44,928 bases of DNA from Streptomyces sp. ISL-100 (GTDB lineage Bacteria; Actinomycetota; Actinomycetes; Streptomycetales; Streptomycetaceae): the NCBI RefSeq assembly GCF_018614615.1, contig NZ_JAGGOK010000039.1, forward strand, positions 1 through 44,928, given 5' to 3'. A program made the position numbers and the translations under genes. Of this stretch, positions 34,214 through 41,758 are shown in pieces. The notes beneath the pieces are model-generated. The model saw only the letters and a list, made by a program, of their open reading frames with translations, had not been told where the DNA came from and ran no database searches. How positions within the stretch are numbered: the stretch's first letter is position 1; each line of letters starts with the position of its first letter.

Positions 34214-34292
34214 CTCAGGGCGCTGGTCAGGGCCTTGCCCGCGAGCGTACTGCCGTGCGGAGCCAGGGCAGCGGGCGAGCGGCGCCGGAGCG

Positions 34293-34913
34293 TCACGCTC
34301 GGCCCCGGCCGGGCTCCTTGCTCAAGCGATCCCGGCTGCGATCGTGCTCGCTCCGACGGCGACCGGACGCCGAGCCCCAGTAGTCCCGCTCCAGGGTCAT
34401 CAGCCCACGACCTCCCGGCAGCGCGATGACTGCCCCAGTGGTGGCAACACCGGCCAGCCAGATGCCCTGCTCCATCGCCGGGTCCCAGCGATACCACCGC
34501 AGCGGGTTACGGGCAGCCATGACTTGCCCCCACTCCTCCCCTTCCTTGGCCTTGAGCTGCACGGCAACGCCCTTGGCTTCCCTGGCGTGCGGGTGCTTGC
34601 GGGCAGCTGCCCGGAACTTCCATGGGTTGGACTGCAGAACCTTGCGCATGCGGCCAAGGCGGCGAAGCGACCCGATGTAGGCGTACAGGCCGGCGGGAAG
34701 GACGATGCCGAAGAAGAGAGCGGGCAGAAGACCCGCACCGGCCAGGCGGATCTGTGTCTCGTACGTGCCCACAAGGCCAAACGCCACCAAGGTCACCATG
34801 ATGAGGACGACAAGTCCACCGGCCACGCGCAGTCGCGCCCGCCGCCACGCCTGCCGTGTCGGGGCATGGTCGAAGGCCCGCTGGTCCGGCGGGATTTGGG
34901 CGTCTGGCGTCAT
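34293..34913 (-). CDS. Tandem-family two-TM protein, copy D
   Basis: The 206-residue product starts at ATG 34913 behind GGAG. It has the family marks AFDHAPTRQAWRRARLR, two TM helices at about 33-53 and 60-83, RMRKVLQSNPWKFRAAAR, and NPLRWYRWDPAMEQGIWLAG followed by GAVIALPGGRGLMTLERDYW. The C-terminal tail is highly basic (SGRRRSEHDRSRDR). It lies 54 bases after copy C and 168 bases before copy E, with a strong hairpin in the latter gap. Function unknown. Confidence 0.8.
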   Translation of the reverse strand: MTPDAQIPPDQRAFDHAPTRQAWRRARLRVAGGLVVLIMVTLVAFGLVGTYETQIRLAGAGLLPALFFGIVLPAGLYAYIGSLRRLGRMRKVLQSNPWKFRAAARKHPHAREAKGVAVQLKAKEGEEWGQVMAARNPLRWYRWDPAMEQGIWLAGVATTGAVIALPGGRGLMTLERDYWGSASGRRRSEHDRSRDRLSKEPGRGRA

Positions 34914-34967
34914 GTTGCCGGCTCCATACATTCGCAATTCCGATTCATTACGTTTCGCGACCCTTCG

Positions 34968-35549
34968 TCACGGTCGATTCAGGTGCAGGGTCATGAGTCG
35001 GTGCCCGCCCGGCAGAGCAAGTACGCCACCGCGGCCAGGGTTGCCCGCGAACCAGGCCCCGTACTCCAGCTCTTTCGACCAGCGCTTACGCAGACGCCAT
35101 GTACCCGCGGCCAGCACCGGCGTCCAGCCCTCGTCGCCAACCCCGTTACGCCCGTCACCCGCGTCACCGCCGTCACCGCCGTCACCGAACCTGAGCTGTA
35201 CGGCCGTGCCTGCACTGACTTTGGCGTCCGGCCTGCGGACCGCGGAGCAGTACCTCCAGGGGTGGGACTTCAGAACTTTCTCGACGGCACGCAGCCACAA
35301 CAGCGCCCTGCCCGGAGCCGGCAGCAGGAACGCAGTCGGTATCAGCAGGAAGGATGCGGCGCCCGAGACGAGCTGCGTCTCCTCTTCCTTGAACGCCGTT
35401 GCCACGATGAGCAGGCCCAGCCACACCGCGACCCTGATCAGGAGGCTGATGCGAGCCCTGCGTCGGACCTTCTCAAAGGCCTGCCGAGTGGCGGGGTCGT
35501 CGAAGGCGCACTCGGCCAAGGGAAGGGGGACAGAGAGACTGGACTTCAC
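34968..35549 (-). CDS. Tandem-family two-TM protein, copy C
   Basis: The 193-residue product starts at GTG 35549 behind GAGGAG. Family marks are CAFDDPATRQAFEKVRRRAR, two TM helices at about 36-52 and 58-77, AVEKVLKSHPWRYCSAVRR, and LRKRWSKELEYGAWFAGNPGRGG followed by LALPGGHRLMTL. A Gly/Asp repeat (GDGGDGGDAGDGRNGVGD) sits in the loop before the last domain and is not in the other copies. Its start codon overlaps the stop of the remnant copy B as GTGA, so it was once translationally coupled to that gene. Confidence 0.8.
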   Translation of the reverse strand: MKSSLSVPLPLAECAFDDPATRQAFEKVRRRARISLLIRVAVWLGLLIVATAFKEEETQLVSGAASFLLIPTAFLLPAPGRALLWLRAVEKVLKSHPWRYCSAVRRPDAKVSAGTAVQLRFGDGGDGGDAGDGRNGVGDEGWTPVLAAGTWRLRKRWSKELEYGAWFAGNPGRGGVLALPGGHRLMTLHLNRP

Positions 35550-35680
35550 GTGTACGACTCCTCGTCATGGGGTTCAGCAAAGATGATCACCTGCGGAGAC
35601 CCGCACTCAAATTCCCCATCACCGGCGAACCTGGCACCCTGCTCCATCGCCGTCGTCCAGCCCTTCCTCTGCAGCGGATC
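35546..35680 (-). pseudogene. 3' remnant of tandem-family copy B
   Basis: On the minus strand the reading frame DPLQRKGWTTAMEQGARFAGD, EFECGSPQVIIFAEP and a TGA at 35546-35548 matches the last 45 residues of the tandem family. Upstream in that frame a stop is met and the sequence belongs to a different gene, so the 5' three quarters are gone. The stop overlaps the start of copy C as GTGA. Confidence 0.78.
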
Positions 35681-35686
35681 CCGCCG

Positions 35687-36678
35687 GAGTGGCGACGGAC
35701 GTCAGGAGGAGGCTGTCCAGGTACTCCTTACGGACGCCCGCAGCGTTGACCCACGCGAGACCGGGTGACAGGAACGCCACGACGGCCAGGATGATGGTCA
35801 TGACGGTGCCTACGCCGATCATGGCAATCCCCAAGGCCAGCAGGCTGAGCAGCAGGGCCCAGAAACCGCCGGCGTGCAGCGCCGGGTCCCAGACTGGGTA
35901 CGGACAGATCGCACGCAACTCGCGTCCCTCGACAAGGCGCTTGGCCGCCGGGACCGGCGAGCCTTCGGGCAGATCCGAGCCATCACTGGCCTCCACCCAG
36001 CCCCGGACGTAATGCTCGCCGTCCACGACGAGCACCGCTTGGGCGGCCGGGGCGCCCTGAGGTTCTGCTCTGGCTCCTTCCCCCCCAATAGAGCTTCGCC
36101 GGACTGCCGCTGACGTGCCGGGCGAGAGTATCGGGCTCGAATGCCGCGTCCATGAAGAGGCCGAGCCGCTCCCCGCCGATTCCTTCAAGCCCCAGGCAAG
36201 GTTTCGGCTCCCTCGCAGCCACTCCCTTCGGCGTTCTCCTGGGCACGGCCACTCTTCCGCCGACCGGGGTGACCACCAGAGAGCGGGAGCGTCCCGCCCG
36301 CGAACCGGGCGTGCCAACCGACCTGCCGCCCACCACAGCGAAGAACAGACACCCTGTCGTCCAGACCGGCACAAAGAGCAACAGCCCCCACGCTGGGCCG
36401 CCGACCTTACGCTCCAGGGAATCCCTGCCAGCGTCGAGGAATACACCGACGTGCGGCGAGGACGGAGCGTAGAGAGACCAGACGTGGTCACCAGGTTCAG
36501 CGGGTGTCTTTGAGGAGACGGTACCTTCCTCCGATTGGCTCCCGCCGTCGAAGGGCACGGCAACTTGGACCCCGGTACGGTAGTAGTCGGACCCCTTGAG
36601 CTTCTCGACGAACTCCGATGACAGCACCTTGTGGACTTCCACCTGGCGATTACGTGGCCCGCATCGACGATCCTCCAC
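35687..36678 (-). pseudogene. Frameshifted membrane protein gene
   Basis: Two frames join into one protein of about 330 residues. The first, from a GTG at 36678, gives KVLSSEFVEKLKGSDYYRTGV, FVPVWTTGCLFFAVVGG (TM), and SPAKLYWGG near 36085. At a run of seven C (36080-36086, G on the coding strand) the frame must change; the second frame gives EGARAEPQGAPAAQAVLVVDG, WVEASDGSDLPEG, then two TM helices (ALLLSLLALGIAMIGVGTVM and IILAVVAFLSPGLAWV) and KEYLDSLL. Six G instead of seven would restore one open frame (WGEGARAEP). The 3' end abuts remnant copy B. I do not recognise a family. Confidence 0.65.
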
Positions 36679-36692
36679 GCTGCGGCCGACTT

Positions 36693-36938
36693 TCAGGCTC
36701 TGCGCCCTTCAGGCCACCAGCGTCGACGCGTAGCCACTCCGCCCGGCTCCGGCGAGGGCCCTCGCCGAACAACCGTGAGGCAGCCGGCGACGTCAACTGC
36801 TGCCACCACAAGGCAGGCGAGAGCGTCCCACCGGGGTGGCGGCAAGGACGGCTTCAGCAGCAGTCGCACCACTGCCGCAAGCAGCCCGAGGCCTCCGACT
36901 GCCAGCCAGGCCGACACCGCTCGGAGCTTCCCGCTCAT
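36693..36938 (-). CDS. Small two-TM membrane protein, hypothetical
   Basis: The 81-residue product starts at ATG 36938 behind AAGGAG. It has two hydrophobic stretches (SAWLAVGGLGLLAAVVRLLL and ALACLVVAAVDVAGCLTVV) and a basic C-terminal tail. The frameshifted membrane gene begins 14 bases after its stop, so the two were probably cotranscribed or once one unit. No family was recognised. Confidence 0.55.
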   Translation of the reverse strand: MSGKLRAVSAWLAVGGLGLLAAVVRLLLKPSLPPPRWDALACLVVAAVDVAGCLTVVRRGPSPEPGGVATRRRWWPEGRRA

Positions 36939-37141
36939 TCCAACCTCTCCTTGATCGTTTGCCCGCCTCAGGCGAGCGTGCCCTGGCCAGTGAAAGGGAC
37001 GGCCTCCCGGAGAAGTGCCCTGCTCCATGGGTGCCTCTGAGATAGCGGGCGGCGACACGTAGGCGTGCCCATACGCAGAGCAGGCGCGCCTACCGGGCGA
37101 GCGAACCTGATCCGGGACCTCCAGGGGCGCGGCCCGGTGAC

Positions 37142-37771
37142 CTACCGGATCGGCGCCCGCCGCTTGAGGCCGGCCTGCATCGCCCTCTTGAGGCGCTCCG
37201 CTCCGGCTTCCTCTCGCTGCCCGGACATCAGCTCCCAATCGCGGGGCTGCATGAACAACAGCTGACCGGACCCCGGTACTAGCGCCGCACCCCCGAAGAC
37301 CTCGTCACCGGCGAACCAAACGCCGCCCTCCATGCCCTTCAGCCAGCCCGGACGCGAAAGGGGGTCCACGGCCGCCAGCACCGGCGAGCGGTCGGCGCCC
37401 TTCTCTCCGATGGTCAGAACCCGCACCCTGTTCCCCTTCATTTGCAGCGTCTCGACCGGACCGCGGAATTCAAGGGGGTACCTACGGAGGGCCCGCGAGC
37501 ACCTCCAGGTCCAGGACAGAGCCGCTCAAAAGAATATCAACGCGATCAACAGACCGACGAACCCCACGATGGCCAGCGGCAACAGATAATCAATCCCCGT
37601 CACGAAAACCAGAATGAACATGGGCGCGAAAATGACGAAGTACTTCGCGAACCGCTTCAGGGCCGTGACGTAGTGATACTTCACCGCTGACTTGAAGTCG
37701 GTTCCATCGGTTGCGTACGGAACTTGGGAAGTCTCCAGCATGGCATTGTCCTCTTGCTCTTCTGCGTTCAT
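37142..37771 (-). pseudogene. Tandem-family copy A, split by an in-frame TGA
   Basis: One continuous frame of 210 codons runs from ATG 37771 to 37142 with a single TGA at 37526-37528. Before it are the N-terminal part (FKSAVKYHYVTALKRF) and two TM helices; after it, in the same frame, come SRALRRYPLEFRGP, matching RKVL-x3-PW-x2-R of the other copies, and DPLSRPGWLKGMEGGVWFAGD followed by GSGQLLFMQPRDWE. By alignment the TGA replaces a residue near the Trp of copy E (ALYSWG), so TGG to TGA is likely. ATG 37771 overlaps the stop of the upstream gene as ATGA. An ATG at 37441 could restart the second half. Confidence 0.82.
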
Positions 37772-38475
37772 CCGAAATCGCTCTTCATCGCTTCTGCGAC
37801 GGAGCCCGAAGCTACCGACTCGAAGGCGTGTTCCCCTTCAGCCCGCGCCGGATCGGTGAACGTCACTGTACGGGCGGTGCCGAGCAGGACGCCGCGGTAG
37901 TCATCGGCGAACTCCACCGACGCGGTCACCATCTGTACTGCGATGACTGACGAGGATCGCGTGTCCGGAATCGCCACCATCCCCTGCCAGACCTCTTCCT
38001 GTCTGGGCTCCTCTTGGCCCTCAGGAGGTACGCCCGGGGCCACCGTGGTCTGCACCGACTCCGACAAGAACCCAGTACCAATGGGCAGTTCGACGGGTCG
38101 CATACCGTCGCCGGAACCGCTCCCCGCTCCGCCGGCCAGCATCTTGGTGAGTACGCGTTTGGGGTTCATTCCTGGCGTCGGAACGCTGAAAACCGTGAGG
38201 ACAGAAAGCGCGGAACCGCCGCTGTCGTCGGGATGCATACCCAGCGCACATCCCTGCACCTGCTGCTTCTGCAGCATCATCACAACGATGGCGTACAGCC
38301 GGAACACCTGGTCTGCGCGGTCGCGGACCTCGCTGGGAAGGTCGTTGATCTGCCGCGCCACCTCTGCGAGTCCGGCGGGTGACGGTTGGAGATCCACCTG
38401 GCGGTAGCCGAGGGGAAGTCCGTACCAGAAGGCCGACTTCTGCTCAACAGCCGCGATATCGAAAAGGTCGTTCAC
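37768..38475 (-). CDS. Hypothetical protein coupled to tandem-family copy A
   Basis: The 235-residue product starts at GTG 38475 behind AAGGGG. It has no TM helix or signal peptide. Visible features are LPLGYRQVDLQPSPAGLAEV, a helical part (EVRDRADQVFRLYAIVVMML), a strand-rich core (SALSVLTVFSVPTPG), a Gly/Ser loop, and a second half with SSSVIAVQMVTASVEFADDY and LGTARTVTFTDP. The fold pattern resembles that of the plus-strand pseudogene at 38510-39169. Its stop overlaps the start of copy A as ATGA. Function unknown. Confidence 0.68.
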   Translation of the reverse strand: MNDLFDIAAVEQKSAFWYGLPLGYRQVDLQPSPAGLAEVARQINDLPSEVRDRADQVFRLYAIVVMMLQKQQVQGCALGMHPDDSGGSALSVLTVFSVPTPGMNPKRVLTKMLAGGAGSGSGDGMRPVELPIGTGFLSESVQTTVAPGVPPEGQEEPRQEEVWQGMVAIPDTRSSSVIAVQMVTASVEFADDYRGVLLGTARTVTFTDPARAEGEHAFESVASGSVAEAMKSDFG

Positions 38476-38509
38476 AGCCGGATGCCCCTTGCGAGTTCGC
38501 CCAGATCGG

Positions 38510-39169
38510 TACACTTGGACATACCTGGTGGATTCCACTCCCTGGGCCTGGACTTGGACGAAGAGGGGCGTCTCGAGCAACTCTGGTCCATCGCGGAGGA
38601 AGTCTGGCCGCACGGCACCGGCTTCCAACGCGAAGTCACCTTCCACACTTACCGTGAGATTGGCGATCACGCCCTCACAGAGGACTCCTTCTACGCGGGC
38701 TTCTGCCTGGACGAGGCACCGAACGGCCGCCTCACCACCGCCTCGCTGCTGGCCCGCCTCGACCCTCTGGACGAGGCCGATGCCGAGTTGTCCGCGCACG
38801 GCCTTTTCGAGGCGCTCTCCGCGAACGAGAACAAACACGGTCGAGGACATCCGCGTTCCAGCAGGGCCGGGCGTGCTCGTGCTGTGCGGCCTGGAATGGC
38901 AGTCCGACCCGGACGATGACACGGCGCCGTCCCTGCCCCGCGCGCGGGCCGATGTCTACCTCCCCCTCCCCCGCATGCGTCGGCTCCTCGTCATGAGCCT
39001 GACCACTCCGTCGCTGCCGGATCTTCCGTTCTACGTCTCACTGTTGTCGAAGTCGGCCCACGACCTCACGATCTCCAGCGGCGTGGAGCCGCCGCCTGCC
39101 TCTGGCCCGGAGAACGGCGGTGAAAGGAGAGCCCGTACCTCCGACCAGGTCAGGGCGGACGTCGGGTAG
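38510..39169 (+). pseudogene. Frameshifted hypothetical gene, antisense-truncated 5' end
   Basis: A first frame (HLDIPGGFHSLGLDLDEEG, QLWSIAEEVWPHG, FYAGFCLDEAPNGRL, LLARLDPLDEADAEL, SANENK) stops making sense near 38840. A second frame continues it: TVEDIRVPAGPGVLVLCGLEW, ADVYLPLPRMRRLLVMSLTTP and FYVSLLSKSAHDLTIS. Joined, they give a protein of about 200 residues of a type common in actinobacteria with unknown role. No good start codon exists; the 5' end lies against the divergent gene at 38475. The pattern of domain order resembles the product of that divergent gene. Confidence 0.6.
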
Positions 39170-40170
39170 TAGACAGGCAGGCACCGCTCACACGGCGAAC
39201 AGTTGGATCGTGAAGCTTCAGGACAACGGACGTCACTCCGGTGGTCATAAACCTCTATCCGCCCCAGCTCAAGGAGATGCGGCGCGCTGTACGGTCACGG
39301 CCGGAGCGGCGATCAGGCTGGTCGCCGCTACCGGAGGCACCCGGGGAGACGAACTGGTGAACCAGCTCCGGTTCGCCGCCGGCCACTGGGCGCCCCTTCT
39401 GCGTCAGACGACTGCGCACACTGCCCTCGGCATCTCCCGCTTTATGCAAGGTTCACCGGTATCGGACGGCACCTCCCGGATCGCAACCCGGACTCCGCGA
39501 GGACGGTGAGCACGTCACTCACAAGCGACTCGCCGCCCGGGATCATGCGAAGTCTCGGCCTGACCGGGCTTCGGCTGTGCCGCAGGCACAGCGCCTGCGG
39601 CACATGCTGCTGAATGGCATGGATACAACACCCGGGAGAGACTAACCTCTCGGCCCTGGTGGAACGCGGCGTTGTTCGCCGGCATCCTCAGCGCGATGGT
39701 GGCCCTGGGTGGCCTTGCAGCGGCTTGCCTGCCGGGCTTCGGCGTCGCCATGCGTGTGATGAACGGCGCGCGTTGGCTGTCGTCGGCGTCACTGGATTCT
39801 GAGCAGCTGTCGCAGCCACAGCGGCAAGCTGTTGGTGCTGGCTCTGACGACAATGGCAACTGGAATATTCGAGAGCGCAGCGAGGAGACCGACGATGCCG
39901 ACTCGCCTGCAGCCTCATCTGCTGGCGACGCCTCAAGAGACACGCCTCGTGATCGTGTTACGAGCTCTTTGGCTCGGGAGCTGCGTGACGGAAGAAACCG
40001 CGGCGCGCCATGGGGCAGCGCAATCTCCCGCTCCGGACTGGACGTTGATCGTGTTCTACGACCCTAGCTGACGCCCGGGCAAGCGTTCCCCGGGAGGGCT
40101 ACCGGGGCCCATCGGGCCAAGTGCACTCGCCAGCAGGAAAGTTACGACGAACGAACGATGTCCCACGGCA
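39170..40170. other. Decayed, gene-poor DNA
   Basis: About 1 kb without a convincing gene. Open frames exist on both strands but lack ribosome sites, family motifs and steady codon bias. A frame at about 39660-40067 has one hydrophobic stretch (LSAMVALGGLAAACLPGFGVAM) and might be the remains of a membrane gene. A pair of overlapping hairpins lies at 39574-39604. Confidence 0.5.
39574..39604. repeat. Two overlapping, mutually exclusive hairpins
   Basis: Positions 39576-39587 (tgtgccgcaggc) pair with 39593-39604 (gcctgcggcaca). Alternatively 39574-39581 (gctgtgcc) pairs with 39585-39592 (ggcacagc). Both cannot form together. Confidence 0.7.
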
Positions 40171-40206
40171 CGAGGCGAGGCAGACAGCGATGGCTGCCTC
40201 GCCTCG
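40171..40206 (-). terminator. Terminator of the propeller-protein gene
   Basis: Positions 40171-40183 (cgaggcgaggcag) and 40194-40206 (ctgcctcgcctcg) form a perfect 13-bp stem with a 10-base loop just past the stop at 40217. Confidence 0.87.
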
Positions 40207-40216
40207 CCGGAGATCG

Positions 40217-41758
40217 CTAGGAATCCGTCGTCGGCAACGCGATAAGTGAGTACGACGAACTACCTGCGAGGCCGGAGGCTCCGCCGTTGTCGGACAGGTA
40301 GAGCGTGCCCTTGTTCCAATACGGCCGCCCGAAGACGCTGCTGCCCTTGTCGACCTCTTCGGGGTACTCGGCGACTGTCTCCATCGCGCCGTCCTTGGGG
40401 GCGAACTCCACCAGCTTCGGCTCATGCGAGGCCTGGGTGACGTACACCAGCGGTCGCTCGCTACCGGTGTCCGTCAGCGGAATGTAGTGAATCGTGTCCA
40501 CAGGATCCGTCTTCCACAATTCCTTCCCGCTGTCCAGGTCGTAGGCAATCAGCACATTCTGCTCACCCTTGGGGTTGTTCCGCGGGGAAACCTCCATGAC
40601 GAAGATATTGCCGAACCCAGCCGCCTCATGCGTCGGGTCACCGCCGTCCCCGAAGTGGACGTAGTACTTCTCCTCCAACTCCGGCAACTTCCCACGCATT
40701 TCACCGGTCTTCTCATCGAGCGCGAAGGCACCTTCGTATCCGCTGATGACAAGCGGCGAGGTGGTGAGGATGCCCGAGACCGCATCCTCACCAAATTTCT
40801 TCGTCCACTCAGGCTCACCGGTGGCGGGATCGATCAGCGATACCTCGGTCCACTTCTTCTCGTTGCCCTCAAGTGGATCGCCCTTGCTGCACGATGCCCG
40901 GCGTATCAGGTTCTTGCCGCCGGTGAATTGGCCTGTTCCGCAGTAGGGCGTAGCCGTCTTCTTCAAGTCCCAGGCCACGGAGCCGTCCGCCGCCTTCAGT
41001 ACCTTCCCGCCGAGCACCACGGTCTCACCGGTGCGGGCCACGCTCAGCCCCTTGCCGGAGAAGCCTCGATGCCACAACTCCTTGCCGGACTTGAGGTCGA
41101 ACGCGGCGACGTTGTTGCATTCGCCCTCGCCTCCCTCCACACCTCCCGAGGCGCCATACGCAACGATCCCGATTCCGCCATCAGAAGCAGAAGGAGCGAC
41201 GCATGCTGTGTTACCCGCGCCGGGCAGCGGTGTGGCCCACAGTTTCTTTCCTGTGTCGCGAGCGTAGGCCTTCACCCCACCGGGCGCGGTCTGGATCACG
41301 GCCTTGTCGGTGAACCAGGTGCCGGCTCCGTCCAACTCGCTCGAGCCCTCTCCCGACTTCGCCTCCACAGTCCACAACGGCTCGACGGCGCCACTCGCCA
41401 GCACGTACCACGCGGCGCCGCCCGCCCCACCGAGCACGATCAACGCGAGAACCAGCAGCACGATCAGGCCGGTCTTCTTCTTACGCGGCGGCGCTGCCGG
41501 AACGGGAGCCCCGGGGAACTGCTGCTGATAGCCATAGCCCTGCTGGGGCTGGGGCGCCATCGGCTGCCGCTGATAGCCGTATCCCTGCTGCGGTGCGGGC
41601 GTGGGCTGTTGCTGCGGGTAGCCGTATCCGGGCTGTGGCACGGGAGCCTGCTGAGGCGGCATAGACGGCTGCTGCTGAGGCGGCACGGGAGCCTGCGGCG
41701 GCATGGGCGGCTGCTGCCCATAAGGGCTGGTGCCCGGCACGGGTCCGTTGGTGCTCAT
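40217..41758 (-). CDS. Membrane-anchored PQQ-type beta-propeller protein
   Basis: The 513-residue product starts at ATG 41758 behind AGGAG. Residues 1-90 are a Pro/Gln/Gly/Tyr-rich tail with repeats of PQQGYGYQ. KKK precedes one TM helix at about 96-118. The rest is extracytoplasmic and has repeated propeller strands of the PQQ/BamB type: PGGVKAYARDTGKKLWATPL, NNVAAFDLKSGKELWHRG, VSLIDPATGEPEWTKKFG and LIAYDLDSGKELWKTDP. Such proteins often act as surface scaffolds or sensors. Its ATG overlaps the stop of the upstream peptidase gene as ATGA, so both are made together, and both carry a Pro/Gln-rich cytosolic tail and one TM helix. Function is not known. Confidence 0.83.
   Translation of the reverse strand: MSTNGPVPGTSPYGQQPPMPPQAPVPPQQQPSMPPQQAPVPQPGYGYPQQQPTPAPQQGYGYQRQPMAPQPQQGYGYQQQFPGAPVPAAPPRKKKTGLIVLLVLALIVLGGAGGAAWYVLASGAVEPLWTVEAKSGEGSSELDGAGTWFTDKAVIQTAPGGVKAYARDTGKKLWATPLPGAGNTACVAPSASDGGIGIVAYGASGGVEGGEGECNNVAAFDLKSGKELWHRGFSGKGLSVARTGETVVLGGKVLKAADGSVAWDLKKTATPYCGTGQFTGGKNLIRRASCSKGDPLEGNEKKWTEVSLIDPATGEPEWTKKFGEDAVSGILTTSPLVISGYEGAFALDEKTGEMRGKLPELEEKYYVHFGDGGDPTHEAAGFGNIFVMEVSPRNNPKGEQNVLIAYDLDSGKELWKTDPVDTIHYIPLTDTGSERPLVYVTQASHEPKLVEFAPKDGAMETVAEYPEEVDKGSSVFGRPYWNKGTLYLSDNGGASGLAGSSSYSLIALPTTDS

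Noticed and set aside
37526..37528. Selenocysteine read-through at the TGA of tandem copy A
   Set aside because: No selenocysteine-type function or SECIS-like hairpin is apparent, and paralogues have ordinary residues there. A nonsense mutation is simpler.
39120..39509. Plus-strand 129-residue frame
   Set aside because: It starts in the tail of a pseudogene, has no ribosome site or family motif, and its codon use is not steady.
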